Source of the DNA: an archaeon
GTDB lineage: Archaea > Asgardarchaeota > Hermodarchaeia > Hermodarchaeales > Hermodarchaeaceae
Assembly (NCBI GenBank): GCA_016550425.1
Contig: JABXGS010000161.1
Span: 1 to 23,956, forward strand
Direction: 5' to 3'
Length of the DNA stretch: 23,956 bases
Position 1 is the stretch's first letter. Every line of letters begins with the position of its first letter. The notes below the pieces were generated by a model. The model searched no databases and was not told the DNA's origin. It saw only the letters and a program-made list of their open reading frames with translations. Shown here piece after piece: positions 12,600 through 20,540 of the stretch. A program made the position numbers and the translations under genes.

Positions 12600-14288
12600 A
12601 TGGGATACTCCCCTCGAACAACAGCACTTGTCCTGATTAGTTGTTTCTTATTGATACAACTACCTCCATTTCCAAGCACTTCTCTACCTCCCTCAATTTC
12701 ACCCTTAACCAATCGATTGTTCGAAGTACTCTCCACCACACAGACACCAACCCAAACACCTCTTAAAAACCCAGGGAACATTTCTTGGATCTGGGATCAA
12801 TATGCCAGCGCGCCTGGGCCGCTTCCAGGTGATGATGTTGTCCGCTGGGGATCAACAATGGGGCCCTATCACAATTATTCTGAGGTGCTAACCCACATCA
12901 ACGACCGCGTTGCTGATTTTTCCGACTATCTTGTTGTATTCAACATTGGGGCTAGTTATAATGGGCTCTCAATTCCCTGCATTCAAATAACTGCTCCTGG
13001 CGACTCTTCCAGTCGAAAAGGCTTTCTTCTTGTTGCACATCACCATGGACGAGAAGCAATTACTGTTGAAAATGCCCTCTTTTTCCTAGACTATCTGTTG
13101 GCGAATTCCAACCAATCAGAAGTTCAGCAAATCCTAGACAACTTCATACTCTACCTTATTCCTACGCTCAATCCGGATGCATTAGGAATGCTCCACATCA
13201 ATCCTTGGCAACGGAAGAATCTCCACCCCATAGATGAAGATGGAGATGGACTCACGGATGAATGGGAAATTCAAGATATCAATGGGGACTATATTGTCGA
13301 CTTCTATGAAGTGGAAGGTGAATGGTATTACACCTATGAGGGCCTGGATTTGGACGGGGATGGAGACACAGGTGAGGATATGCCAGGAGGAGTCGATTTG
13401 AACCGCAATTACCCTGTTGCCTTCGCAGCTGGGGTCAATGAACCACGGGCAGAAGTATATCATGGTGAAGCACCTTTCAGTGAACCGGAAACCCAAGCCA
13501 TGCATAACTTCACTCTCCATTATCATCAAAATCTAGCATTTGGGCTTTCTCTCCATAGTGGAATCGACGTGCTACTGACGCCTTGGGGTTATACAAACGA
13601 ACCTAGTTACCACGAACCTTTCTTCGAAAGGCTTGGTGCCGCGGTGGAAACAGCTTCCGGTTTTGAATGGTGGACTGCTACGCAGTTGTACCCCTCTTAT
13701 GGAACGTGGGACGATTGGCTTTATGGGGAATACGAAATCCCTGCAGTTACCTTGGAAGTGTACGGCAATGAATCCGCCTGGGGGCATAGTATTTGGGACT
13801 ACTTCAATCCCAGTGCAGACCAAGTCCTTGAAAACTGCTACAAAGTGCGAGACGCCATCTGCGCGATGTTTGAGGTCCTCATGGATGAACCAGGCGATCC
13901 AATCATCGTTGTCCCCAGAGTCGTTTCCAGTGTCATTTCTACACTCATTTCCGTTTATATTGATGAGAGCTTAAGCGGCTTTGAAACCCTCTTCATCGAA
14001 TACCGGTTTGATCCTGCTAACAACTATAATTGGGTTGGGCTAGCACTGACTCATCAAGGGGGAAATCGGTATGATGCGCTCCTTCCTGCTCCTGTAATGG
14101 GTGGGGTTATGGAGGTTCACGTGTATGGTAAAGACTTTGCTGACCATGTTATCTATTCAGATTCTGTATTCTACTCGATATCTACATCACTTTTTGTTGG
14201 ACTTGTTGCACTAGGCATTGCGATTATTGCTGTAATAATTCTCAGCATTGTCTTGGTGATTCGTAAGCGAGTCCGTAGAAGAACATGA
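12600..14288 (+). CDS. Secreted, membrane-anchored M14 zinc carboxypeptidase
   Basis: A 562-residue metallopeptidase. An N-terminal hydrophobic stretch (TTALVLISCFLLIQL) is a signal peptide or anchor. The M14 core shows zinc ligands H149 and E152 (HGRE) and H319 (SLHSG), substrate-binding R269 (DLNRNYP), and catalytic E386 (VTLEVYG). Between the first zinc motif and DLNRN lies an insertion with three EF-hand-like acidic loops (DEDGDGLTDE, DINGDYIVD, DLDGDGDTGED), likely calcium sites. A beta-rich C-terminal domain follows, then a membrane helix near residues 530-555 ending in a basic KRVRRRT tail, so the catalytic domain faces outside. It would trim peptides at the cell surface, perhaps for nutrition. 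The start ATG 12600 lies just before the signal peptide; the SD is weak. It is probably monocistronic. Confidence 0.88.
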   Translation: MGYSPRTTALVLISCFLLIQLPPFPSTSLPPSISPLTNRLFEVLSTTQTPTQTPLKNPGNISWIWDQYASAPGPLPGDDVVRWGSTMGPYHNYSEVLTHINDRVADFSDYLVVFNIGASYNGLSIPCIQITAPGDSSSRKGFLLVAHHHGREAITVENALFFLDYLLANSNQSEVQQILDNFILYLIPTLNPDALGMLHINPWQRKNLHPIDEDGDGLTDEWEIQDINGDYIVDFYEVEGEWYYTYEGLDLDGDGDTGEDMPGGVDLNRNYPVAFAAGVNEPRAEVYHGEAPFSEPETQAMHNFTLHYHQNLAFGLSLHSGIDVLLTPWGYTNEPSYHEPFFERLGAAVETASGFEWWTATQLYPSYGTWDDWLYGEYEIPAVTLEVYGNESAWGHSIWDYFNPSADQVLENCYKVRDAICAMFEVLMDEPGDPIIVVPRVVSSVISTLISVYIDESLSGFETLFIEYRFDPANNYNWVGLALTHQGGNRYDALLPAPVMGGVMEVHVYGKDFADHVIYSDSVFYSISTSLFVGLVALGIAIIAVIILSIVLVIRKRVRRRT

Positions 14289-14362
14289 AATTTGGGGAAA
14301 GTAAGCCTTAAGGGGAACGTTGAACCAAGACGAGTACCCTTCACATTTTGAGAGGTTCGCTT

Positions 14363-15826
14363 ATGACGAAAACGTCTGATCGACTCATTGCTGTAATTGA
14401 CCTTGGAACCACAGGAAACCGCTCAGTACTTTACAACCTCAAGGGGAGAGAAATCGCTAAATCCTATCGTGAATTTCCCACTATTACTGATGAACCCGAA
14501 CAAGCAGAGCAAGATGCGATGGATTGGTGGCGAACAACACAAGAAACAATGAGAGAAGTAACGAGTCAAAAAATGGTGGAACCAAAGGATATCGTTGCAG
14601 TTTCGGTTGTAACCCAGCGTGCAACCCTTGTTCCTCTAAGCAAGAATGGTGATCCTCTTGCTCATGCCATTACATGGATGGATATGCGGATTTCTCCTTC
14701 TGCTGAACAACATGAAGACTTGGTGAAGCAACGGACGAGTTTACGACGTGCATTATGGTTTAAGGATATGCAACCACAGGTCTTCAAAAAAACTGCGAAA
14801 TTCGCGACTCCTGATGCATTCCTTTATCATCAGCTTACTGGAAATTTAGCATCTGATCTCACCAATCATCATTTTGGAATTCTCGATGAGGAAAAATTAG
14901 TACTTGATGAAGCACTTGGTGAAGAACTAGGTTTACCAATTTCCATGTGGCCAGACCTTGTTCGTTCAGGAAAAATAATTGGGAATGTGACAAAGGACAC
15001 AGAAAAAGAAACGGGTCTTCCAAAAGGGATTCCAGTTGTTGTGGGGGGTGGTGATCAGCAATGTTCTGCTCTTGGGTTGGGTGTCTTAGAACAAGGAGTG
15101 GCTAAACTCACCTTAGGAACTGGCACTTTTATCGTTACGCCAGTTGATAAGATTCTCAAAGATCCTTTAGGTGTTCTCTTTAATCATCCACACGTCCTTC
15201 CTAATCAACGTGTGCAGGAAGGCGTTCTTCCTGGAATGGGGACAATTCTTCGGTGGTTCCGCGATGAATTTGGACATGTTGAATGTGCTGTGGCTGAACG
15301 GCTTGGCACAGATCCTTACGAGTATATCGTTGATGAAGCAGCTCAGGCGCCACCTGGCTGTGATGGGCTGGCTATGTTTCCTTTCTTTATTTGGGGTATG
15401 GGGGCTATCCAAAGTCTAGGTTTTCAACATACTCGTTCTCACATCGCAAGGGCAATTCTTGAGAGTGTGGCTTTTGCCTCCCGGTTTATAATTGACTCCA
15501 TGTTCTCCGTGGGAATTACTCTTAATGAGCTTCGCCTTGATGGTGGTGGGGCGCGCTCTTTGCTTTGGCGGCAGATTATGAGTGATGTTTCAGGGAAGTC
15601 TTGTATCTATACACAAGCAGATGAAGGAAGTGCACTGGGGGCTTCCATCTTGGCCACAGTGGGGCTCAAGCTTTTTCCCTCTGTTGAAAAGGCAGTTAAG
15701 GTTATGGTTCACAAACGTGAAGAATTAACCCCGAATCCTAAAAATGCTGAAGTGTATGAACATGGGTATTCCACGTTCCAACAAACCGTGATGAGCAATC
15801 TTCAGGAAATGGTAAAGCACGTCTAA
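14363..15826 (+). CDS. FGGY-family carbohydrate kinase
   Basis: A 487-residue sugar or polyol kinase of the ASKHA fold. The N-terminal phosphate-1 motif is VIDLGTTGNRSVLYN; the middle has AITWMDMR. The second domain has VVVGGGDQQCSALGLGV followed by LTLGTGTF, and the adenosine motif region LRLDGGGARSLLWRQIMSD. The family includes glycerol, xylulose, gluconate and ribulose kinases. The features seen lie between glycerol kinase and xylulokinase, so the substrate is left open. If it is glycerol kinase, it would yield glycerol phosphate. Start: ATG 14363, with GAGAGGT about 6 nt upstream; the TTG at 14348 adds 5 residues and would absorb that SD. The nitroreductase gene starts 10 bp later, so the two form an operon. 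Confidence 0.82.
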   Translation: MTKTSDRLIAVIDLGTTGNRSVLYNLKGREIAKSYREFPTITDEPEQAEQDAMDWWRTTQETMREVTSQKMVEPKDIVAVSVVTQRATLVPLSKNGDPLAHAITWMDMRISPSAEQHEDLVKQRTSLRRALWFKDMQPQVFKKTAKFATPDAFLYHQLTGNLASDLTNHHFGILDEEKLVLDEALGEELGLPISMWPDLVRSGKIIGNVTKDTEKETGLPKGIPVVVGGGDQQCSALGLGVLEQGVAKLTLGTGTFIVTPVDKILKDPLGVLFNHPHVLPNQRVQEGVLPGMGTILRWFRDEFGHVECAVAERLGTDPYEYIVDEAAQAPPGCDGLAMFPFFIWGMGAIQSLGFQHTRSHIARAILESVAFASRFIIDSMFSVGITLNELRLDGGGARSLLWRQIMSDVSGKSCIYTQADEGSALGASILATVGLKLFPSVEKAVKVMVHKREELTPNPKNAEVYEHGYSTFQQTVMSNLQEMVKHV

Positions 15827-15836
15827 GTCAAAGGTG

Positions 15837-16373
15837 ATGAAATTGGATATACTAGACGCTATTAATAATAGAAGGTCCATCCGCGCATTTACAAACCAAG
15901 AAGTCTCAAATGAACAAATTATGGCTTTGCTTGAAGCGATGATAATGAGTCCAAGTGCGGGGAACCGGCAGCCATGGCGGATCTATGTTATTCGGGATGC
16001 CAAGGTAAAAGAACAACTAGCACTTGGTGCCAATAACCAGGCGTTCATCAAAAAAGCGCCTGTTGTTTTTGTTGTTTGTAGAGTGCCAGAGGAGTCAGGG
16101 GTACGATACAAGGATCGTGGACGCAATCTATACTCTATTCAGGATACAGCAGCCATGACGCAAACACTTCTCCTTGCCACTCAAGCGTTACAGCTGGGCG
16201 CATGTTGGGTTGGCGCTTTCAATGACAGTGCAATCGCCACTACATTAGATTGTACACCAGGTGTTTTACCGGTGGCAATTGTACCTGTCGGTTATCCAGC
16301 TGAATCTCCTTCATCTCGAAGCCGACGGGCGATTGATTCTATCGTCCACTTCATTCCGCCTATATTTGGTTAA
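15837..16373 (+). CDS. Nitroreductase-family FMN flavoprotein
   Basis: A 178-residue FMN-dependent oxidoreductase. It has NNRRSIRAF (FMN phosphate contact) at the N-terminus, MSPSAGNRQPWRIYV, and TQTLLLATQALQLGACWVGAF, the order usual for the family. Such enzymes are homodimers that pass two electrons from NAD(P)H to nitroaromatics, quinones or flavins; the natural substrate here is unknown. It is shorter than NfsA/NfsB (about 215-240), like many archaeal members. Start: ATG 15837, or the adjacent in-frame GTG 15834; AAAGGTG sits immediately before. It is 10 bp downstream of the kinase gene and its stop is 2 bp from the stop of the DUF998 gene on the other strand. Confidence 0.87.
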   Translation: MKLDILDAINNRRSIRAFTNQEVSNEQIMALLEAMIMSPSAGNRQPWRIYVIRDAKVKEQLALGANNQAFIKKAPVVFVVCRVPEESGVRYKDRGRNLYSIQDTAAMTQTLLLATQALQLGACWVGAFNDSAIATTLDCTPGVLPVAIVPVGYPAESPSSRSRRAIDSIVHFIPPIFG

Positions 16374-16375
16374 GG

Positions 16376-17053
16376 TTACATTTGCTTCTGCATGAGAAGC
16401 ATTATACAGAGTGGATATACCCAGATGATTGCTGTTATAGCAGAAATGATTTCAGGGATTGCAACCCCTGTAAACGGTAATAGGCTCAAGTAGTAGGCAA
16501 TCCAGATTAAAGCGCTAACGAGCGCTAAAATGAATGCAATTATACCAATTAGTCGAAGGTGTTTTTCTTGCATCAATCGAACCCCATAAATCATTCCTGC
16601 AAGCAAGAGTGTAACAAAAAAGCCCAGAGACACTACAAAATGGGTGAATCCAAATCCTTCATGAAAGATCCCAATGGCGATTAGAAAACACTGGGCAATT
16701 GTTAAGAGAATTCCTGCTACGATACCAATTACCGATGCCTCAAAGAGTTGATGCCGAATCAACCAAAGAGTCAGAACGATGGTGAAAAGGCCTGCGAGAA
16801 TAAGGCTGGTATTGAATATGGGCGCTGCAGGGTTCAATCCCGGAACCCCGTTTGAACCCCCAATCATTGTAGGGTGTCCTAAATCACTGAGAGCGTTAGT
16901 TAACCAATTAAACCATGATGAAATGGCTACTGCACCAATGATTCCAATTAACGCAATCAACGGTCCAAGGATACCGCATAGCCCTGCAAACCGGGATGAA
17001 ATGATAAATTCCAGAACCGGGTGAAGCTCTTTTTGTTCCTCACTTTCTGCCAT
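16376..17053 (-). CDS. DUF998 family membrane protein
   Basis: A 225-residue protein with six predicted membrane helices. A short N-terminal cytosolic part precedes RFAGLCGILGPLIALIGIIG. The loop WFNWLTNALSDLGHP matches the W..N.(L/I)SDLG signature of DUF998, an archaeal and bacterial family of unknown function. The final helix ends in MQKQM. ATG 17053 lies 27 bp downstream of the centre of a strong TATA-like box (17074-17085, minus strand), implying a leaderless or nearly leaderless mRNA. The gap to the HD gene upstream on the same strand is 102 bp with this promoter in it, so the genes are likely separate units. Confidence 0.8.
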   Translation of the reverse strand: MAESEEQKELHPVLEFIISSRFAGLCGILGPLIALIGIIGAVAISSWFNWLTNALSDLGHPTMIGGSNGVPGLNPAAPIFNTSLILAGLFTIVLTLWLIRHQLFEASVIGIVAGILLTIAQCFLIAIGIFHEGFGFTHFVVSLGFFVTLLLAGMIYGVRLMQEKHLRLIGIIAFILALVSALIWIAYYLSLLPFTGVAIPEIISAITAIIWVYPLCIMLLMQKQM

Positions 17054-17073
17054 TACGAAAACCTTCTTGTGAC

Positions 17074-17085
17074 GAAAATATATTC
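17074..17085 (-). promoter_or_regulatory. TATA box for the DUF998 gene
   Basis: On the minus strand this reads GAATATATTTTC. Its centre is 27 bp from the A of ATG 17053, so transcription should begin at or next to the start codon. Confidence 0.55.
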
Positions 17086-17155
17086 GATTAGACTTGAGGT
17101 TAGAGATAAGACTTTTGCCTTAAATTCTATCAACCATCAGACTTTTTATGAAGAT

Positions 17156-17788
17156 TTATTTTAAGGAAAAGGGACGAAGTTCAGTGGGTAATGGTTCTCC
17201 AATTGTCAAAAATTCTTGGGCTAATGCTTGCATGAAAGCGACAAGGAGCTGATGTCGAGGTTTGGCTAACTGTTTTCCCGTCTTTGTTAGCATTCTATCT
17301 TGAAGTTTCAATAGTTTTCGATCCATGTGCTCGATCATTCCATGAAGTCCCCGTTGCTGGATGAGGCTTTCTGCGATGGTCCGGGCGAGTCCCAGCGCCC
17401 CCATCGCGTCCAATTTATCGGCATCGCTGAGAATTTCGCCCTCTAACACTTCCGGGATTTTTTTTTCACTGAATCGGTGCGTTTGAATAGCACTAGCGAT
17501 CTTGGGTAACTTCTCATTTGGAAATGAAGTTGTCGCCAGGAAAGCTACTGCCATATTTGCCCCGACTTTGGCATGGGACTCTCCTGTCACTTCTTCTTCG
17601 GGTCGACCAATATCATGTAGTAATGCTGCAGCTTCTAAGATTTCTAAATCCGCGCCTTCCTTTTCTCCAATCAATAAACATAATTGACGCACTCGCAACG
17701 TATGTTCATAAGAATGGGCTCCTCGTTTTCCCGTACGGAGAGCATTATATGCAAATTTTTCGATTGCTCCCACTAATCTACTGTCCAT
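17156..17788 (-). CDS. HD-domain phosphohydrolase
   Basis: A 210-residue metal-dependent phosphohydrolase. The HD signature is complete: H in GAHSYEHTLRV, the HD pair in AALLHDIGRPEEE, an ESHAKVGANMA histidine, a QTHRF histidine, and the distal aspartate in LSDADKLDAMGALG. This architecture is that of small stand-alone HD proteins that hydrolyse nucleotides or other phosphate esters; the substrate cannot be named. ATG 17788 follows GGTGATT about 4 nt upstream, a good SD. It is divergent from the small membrane protein gene at 17976 and sits upstream of DUF998 on the same strand. Confidence 0.87.
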   Translation of the reverse strand: MDSRLVGAIEKFAYNALRTGKRGAHSYEHTLRVRQLCLLIGEKEGADLEILEAAALLHDIGRPEEEVTGESHAKVGANMAVAFLATTSFPNEKLPKIASAIQTHRFSEKKIPEVLEGEILSDADKLDAMGALGLARTIAESLIQQRGLHGMIEHMDRKLLKLQDRMLTKTGKQLAKPRHQLLVAFMQALAQEFLTIGEPLPTELRPFSLK

Positions 17789-17975
17789 TTTCCAATCACC
17801 AAGGAATCAGTCTATTTTCAATGTATCTTATCAGTGAATAAGCATGATAAAAAATTAGCTTAGTTGCCGGATTTAGAGACACTAAGGATTCACAAGTCCA
17901 ATACGTTAAACCCGTAAACTATAAGGGCGAAGTCTTAGCGACAATAGTTACAAACAATTATGGGTGTTGAACTAA

Positions 17976-18455
17976 ATGGCTTTGATAGGTTTTATTCTAC
18001 TCTTAATCGGTGGTGGGTTACTCCTCTACTCAGGCGCTTCGATTGCTCTTGATCCTTCTTATGGGGCATTATTGGCGAGTTTCATCAATACAGTTTTAGG
18101 ACCACCGCTAGGAGATCAGATTGTGCTTGCGCTCACCATCTTAACCAGTCTGGGTGGTATCCTTACCATTATTGGGGCAATTATCTGGTATGCAGCTGGT
18201 TCTGGAATCTTGGCGACCATTGGCCGACTTATCGTTTCAGTAGCAACGTTTTCCGCCTTCTTCTATGTCGCGATGGAATTGTACAATGCCTTTGTTTTAG
18301 GTATCTTCAGTCAGCCAATTGATGTTATCCTTGCTTACTTCATCAGTCTTGGACTCGGATTTGCAAGTACCGTGATGATTGTAATTGGAAACTTCATTGG
18401 GGCTGGCCGGAAGAAAAAGCCTCCAGAATCTTATGCGGACACTGAAAGTGCCTAG
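17976..18455 (+). CDS. Small four-helix membrane protein of unknown function
   Basis: A 159-residue, very hydrophobic protein with about four membrane helices. The first is at the extreme N-terminus (FILLLIGGGLLLYSG), then two helices around the middle, and the last ends at IGNFIGAGRKKKPPESY with a basic cytosolic tail. No family was recognised and no catalytic or metal-binding residues stand out. The ATG at 17976 starts right at the first helix; a possible GGTG lies about 10 nt upstream. A TATA-like AAACTATAAGG at about 17916-17926 may be the promoter. It converges with the MFS gene, with 15 bp between the stops. Confidence 0.7.
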   Translation: MALIGFILLLIGGGLLLYSGASIALDPSYGALLASFINTVLGPPLGDQIVLALTILTSLGGILTIIGAIIWYAAGSGILATIGRLIVSVATFSAFFYVAMELYNAFVLGIFSQPIDVILAYFISLGLGFASTVMIVIGNFIGAGRKKKPPESYADTESA

Positions 18456-18470
18456 CCATCGAACCGGTCT

Positions 18471-19712
18471 TTAATTGGTTCTTGTCCGTTTAAGCGTCTC
18501 TGGTACAAGTACTAAAACTACGCCTAAGGCGAAGATATTCGCTATCAAAGCAAATAACATATTACCTCGTAGCGTAAAGAACACAAATTGGAAGAGAGCC
18601 CCTCCAATAATTGGTCCGAATGCTGTTCCAAAGGAATTCGCTGTAGTGATGGTCGACATAGCACGTGCCCTTCTTTCCACCTCACTGAGATCCGCAGCAG
18701 CCGCATAACTCGCAGTAGAAATGAATGGATAGATAGGAATGATCCATAGGAGCATAGCAACCCAGGGATTTACGACGAATAGATACCCTAACATGAATAG
18801 TACCCAGCCAGCAAATCCAGCCATCAGGACGGGTTTACGCCCAATACGATCACTGCTATGTCCTGCTGCTAAAGTCACTCCCAATCCGAATAAAGATGCA
18901 AAACCATTTGCCATTCCAATCATCAATGGAGTGCCACCAATTTCTGATACAAGATAAACTCCGAAGAAATAGGAAAAGGCATTGACTCCAATACTACTAA
19001 TTGTAACGGATGCAGCAATGAATAAAAGACTTGTAAACTGGGGTTTCCACCAAGGCCTAGCGAAGGAAGTTGGGGCGGTTTGGCTCTCTGTAAGGGAATT
19101 TTGGTTTGATGCTTTGAAGATTTCTCGAGGAATCACCAGAATGATAAGTGCACCCACAAGTGATGCGAAGCCACCAAGAAAGAAAAGACCGGTCATCCCA
19201 ATTAATGAAAATAGAATTCCTCCCGCAAAGCCGCCTATTGACCAACCCACACTACTAGTGGCTATTAGAATTCCAACGGCGCCCCCTTTGAAGGTTCGAG
19301 CCTCGGTCAGGTAAGCGTTTGCCATTGGAACTGCTGCAATTGAGAAAAGATAAGCAGCACAGGTAATACCGAGGAAAATCAGACTATCCTGGATAACGAT
19401 GTACAAGAAGAAACTGATTGCTTGAGCTAAAAATCCAACGATGATAAATGGCAGACGTCGATGCCATCGATCAGAGAGTGAACCCCACAAATATACGCCC
19501 ACGAGCCCAATAAGCACAGGTAATCCGCCGATTAGGCCGATGAGGAGAAAGGCGGTCTCGCCAATTCCAGTAAATAGATAAAAGCTCCCAAATTGCCAGA
19601 AAATTGACTGGGCAAAATGAAATAGTGAGAAGCCAAGAAGAATTCCCCAAATGAAATGACGGGGGACAATGGGCTCCGGAATGGTCGCCCTCACTTCTTC
19701 GAATGCCACCAT
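18471..19712 (-). CDS. MFS transporter
   Basis: A 413-residue major facilitator with about twelve membrane helices in two six-helix halves. The loop between helices 2 and 3 has LWGSLSDRWHRRLPFI, and its counterpart in the second half has GHSSDRIGRKPVLMAG; both are motif A copies. A longer cytosolic loop around IPREIFKASNQN separates the halves. The substrate is unknown; the sequence is typical of drug- or sugar-type MFS proteins. Start: ATG 19712 (MVAFEEVRAT) is chosen because it is the first ATG and lies close to helix 1. An in-frame TTG at 19760 would add 16 basic residues and lies about 35 bp from a TATA-like box, so it remains possible. It is divergent from the MutY-like gene. Confidence 0.83.
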   Translation of the reverse strand: MVAFEEVRATIPEPIVPRHFIWGILLGFSLFHFAQSIFWQFGSFYLFTGIGETAFLLIGLIGGLPVLIGLVGVYLWGSLSDRWHRRLPFIIVGFLAQAISFFLYIVIQDSLIFLGITCAAYLFSIAAVPMANAYLTEARTFKGGAVGILIATSSVGWSIGGFAGGILFSLIGMTGLFFLGGFASLVGALIILVIPREIFKASNQNSLTESQTAPTSFARPWWKPQFTSLLFIAASVTISSIGVNAFSYFFGVYLVSEIGGTPLMIGMANGFASLFGLGVTLAAGHSSDRIGRKPVLMAGFAGWVLFMLGYLFVVNPWVAMLLWIIPIYPFISTASYAAAADLSEVERRARAMSTITTANSFGTAFGPIIGGALFQFVFFTLRGNMLFALIANIFALGVVLVLVPETLKRTRTN

Positions 19713-19788
19713 AGGCAGCCATTTTAGCCACTTCTTGAAAAAGCTATGCCTAAAGACCAAATTTGTTGCTGGGTTCAGATTTCCAATG

Positions 19789-19798
19789 ATTTTTTATT
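19789..19798. promoter_or_regulatory. Shared TATA-like element between MFS and MutY-like genes
   Basis: ATTTTTTATT lies centred 27 bp before GTG 19821 on the + strand, fitting a leaderless MutY-like transcript. Read on the other strand (AATAAAAAAT) it lies about 35 bp before the TTG at 19760 and 80 bp before ATG 19712 of the MFS gene. It may serve one or both genes. Confidence 0.35.
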
Positions 19799-19820
19799 AC
19801 CTTACAACTGCCAACATCTC

Positions 19821-20540
19821 GTGACGACTCCAAAACGAGAAAAGGAACAGGCAACAACTATCATTGTGTCTTTAGCTACTCCTAATCGGATTCGGACTTT
19901 TCGACAATATCTCCTTCAGTGGTACGAAGAAAATGGTCGAGACCTCCCCTGGCGACATACTCGTGATCCTTATCGGATTCTTGTATCGGAGATTATGCTT
20001 CATCAAACCCAAGTTGACCGGGTGATCCCCAAATACCACGAATTTCTTGGCAAGTATCCCACGTTTGAAGCACTTGCTGCAGCGCCTGTCGAGGAGGTGG
20101 AAGAGCTCTGGCGACCTCTTGGATACAATTTTCGGCCTGGTCGTCTTCACCAGATCGCTAAATATGTTGTCACAAACAATAATGGACAGCTGCCTGATAC
20201 TCTCAAGGCTCTTATGACTCTACCTGGAATAGGGCGCTACACAGCAGGAGCGATTCTCAGCTTTGCATTTCATAAAGATGCCCCAATTCTTGACACCAAC
20301 GCTCAACGTGTTTTCCAACGCTACTTCGCAATTACCGGTGATCCCTTCCGTGTTCCTGCGAAAAAACAGCTTTGGTACTTAGCAGAAATTACTATTCCGC
20401 CGGGCAAAGCCTATCTGTTCAACCAAGCGCTCTTGGATTTTGGGGCACTTCACTGTAAGGCTCGGAAACCATTATGTCCGAGATGTTCTCTCAGTAATAG
20501 CTGCTCATACGGGCAAACCCACCAAAAAATCATTCATTAG
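19821..20540 (+). CDS. MutY-like DNA glycosylase with Fe-S cluster
   Basis: A 239-residue base-excision repair glycosylase of the HhH-GPD family. It has RDLPWRHTRDPYRILVSEIM (with the MutY catalytic Glu in SEIMLHQTQV), the helix-hairpin-helix LPGIGRYTAGAI, the catalytic Asp in PILDTNAQRVF, and the 4Fe-4S loop C-X6-C-X2-C-X5-C (CKARKPLCPRCSLSNSC). MutY removes A opposite 8-oxoG. Here the C-terminal NUDIX-like domain that reads 8-oxoG is absent, as in many archaeal homologs, and Tyr follows GR in the HhH, so T/G mismatch activity (MIG-like) is possible. Start: GTG 19821 is 27 bp after a TATA-like box; ATG 19746 would add 25 residues of no conserved motif. The 3' end overlaps the EamA gene by 11 bp. 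Confidence 0.82.
   Translation: MTTPKREKEQATTIIVSLATPNRIRTFRQYLLQWYEENGRDLPWRHTRDPYRILVSEIMLHQTQVDRVIPKYHEFLGKYPTFEALAAAPVEEVEELWRPLGYNFRPGRLHQIAKYVVTNNNGQLPDTLKALMTLPGIGRYTAGAILSFAFHKDAPILDTNAQRVFQRYFAITGDPFRVPAKKQLWYLAEITIPPGKAYLFNQALLDFGALHCKARKPLCPRCSLSNSCSYGQTHQKIIH

Noticed and set aside
16825..16848. tRNA T-arm-like GGGTTCAATCCC on the + strand.
   Set aside because: It lies inside the well-supported DUF998 coding sequence on the other strand and there is no acceptor stem, D-arm or anticodon arm around it.
19746..19820. ATG at 19746 as the start of the MutY-like gene.
   Set aside because: The extra residues match nothing in the family, and a TATA-like box at 19789-19798 lies inside this extension, pointing to a start at 19821.
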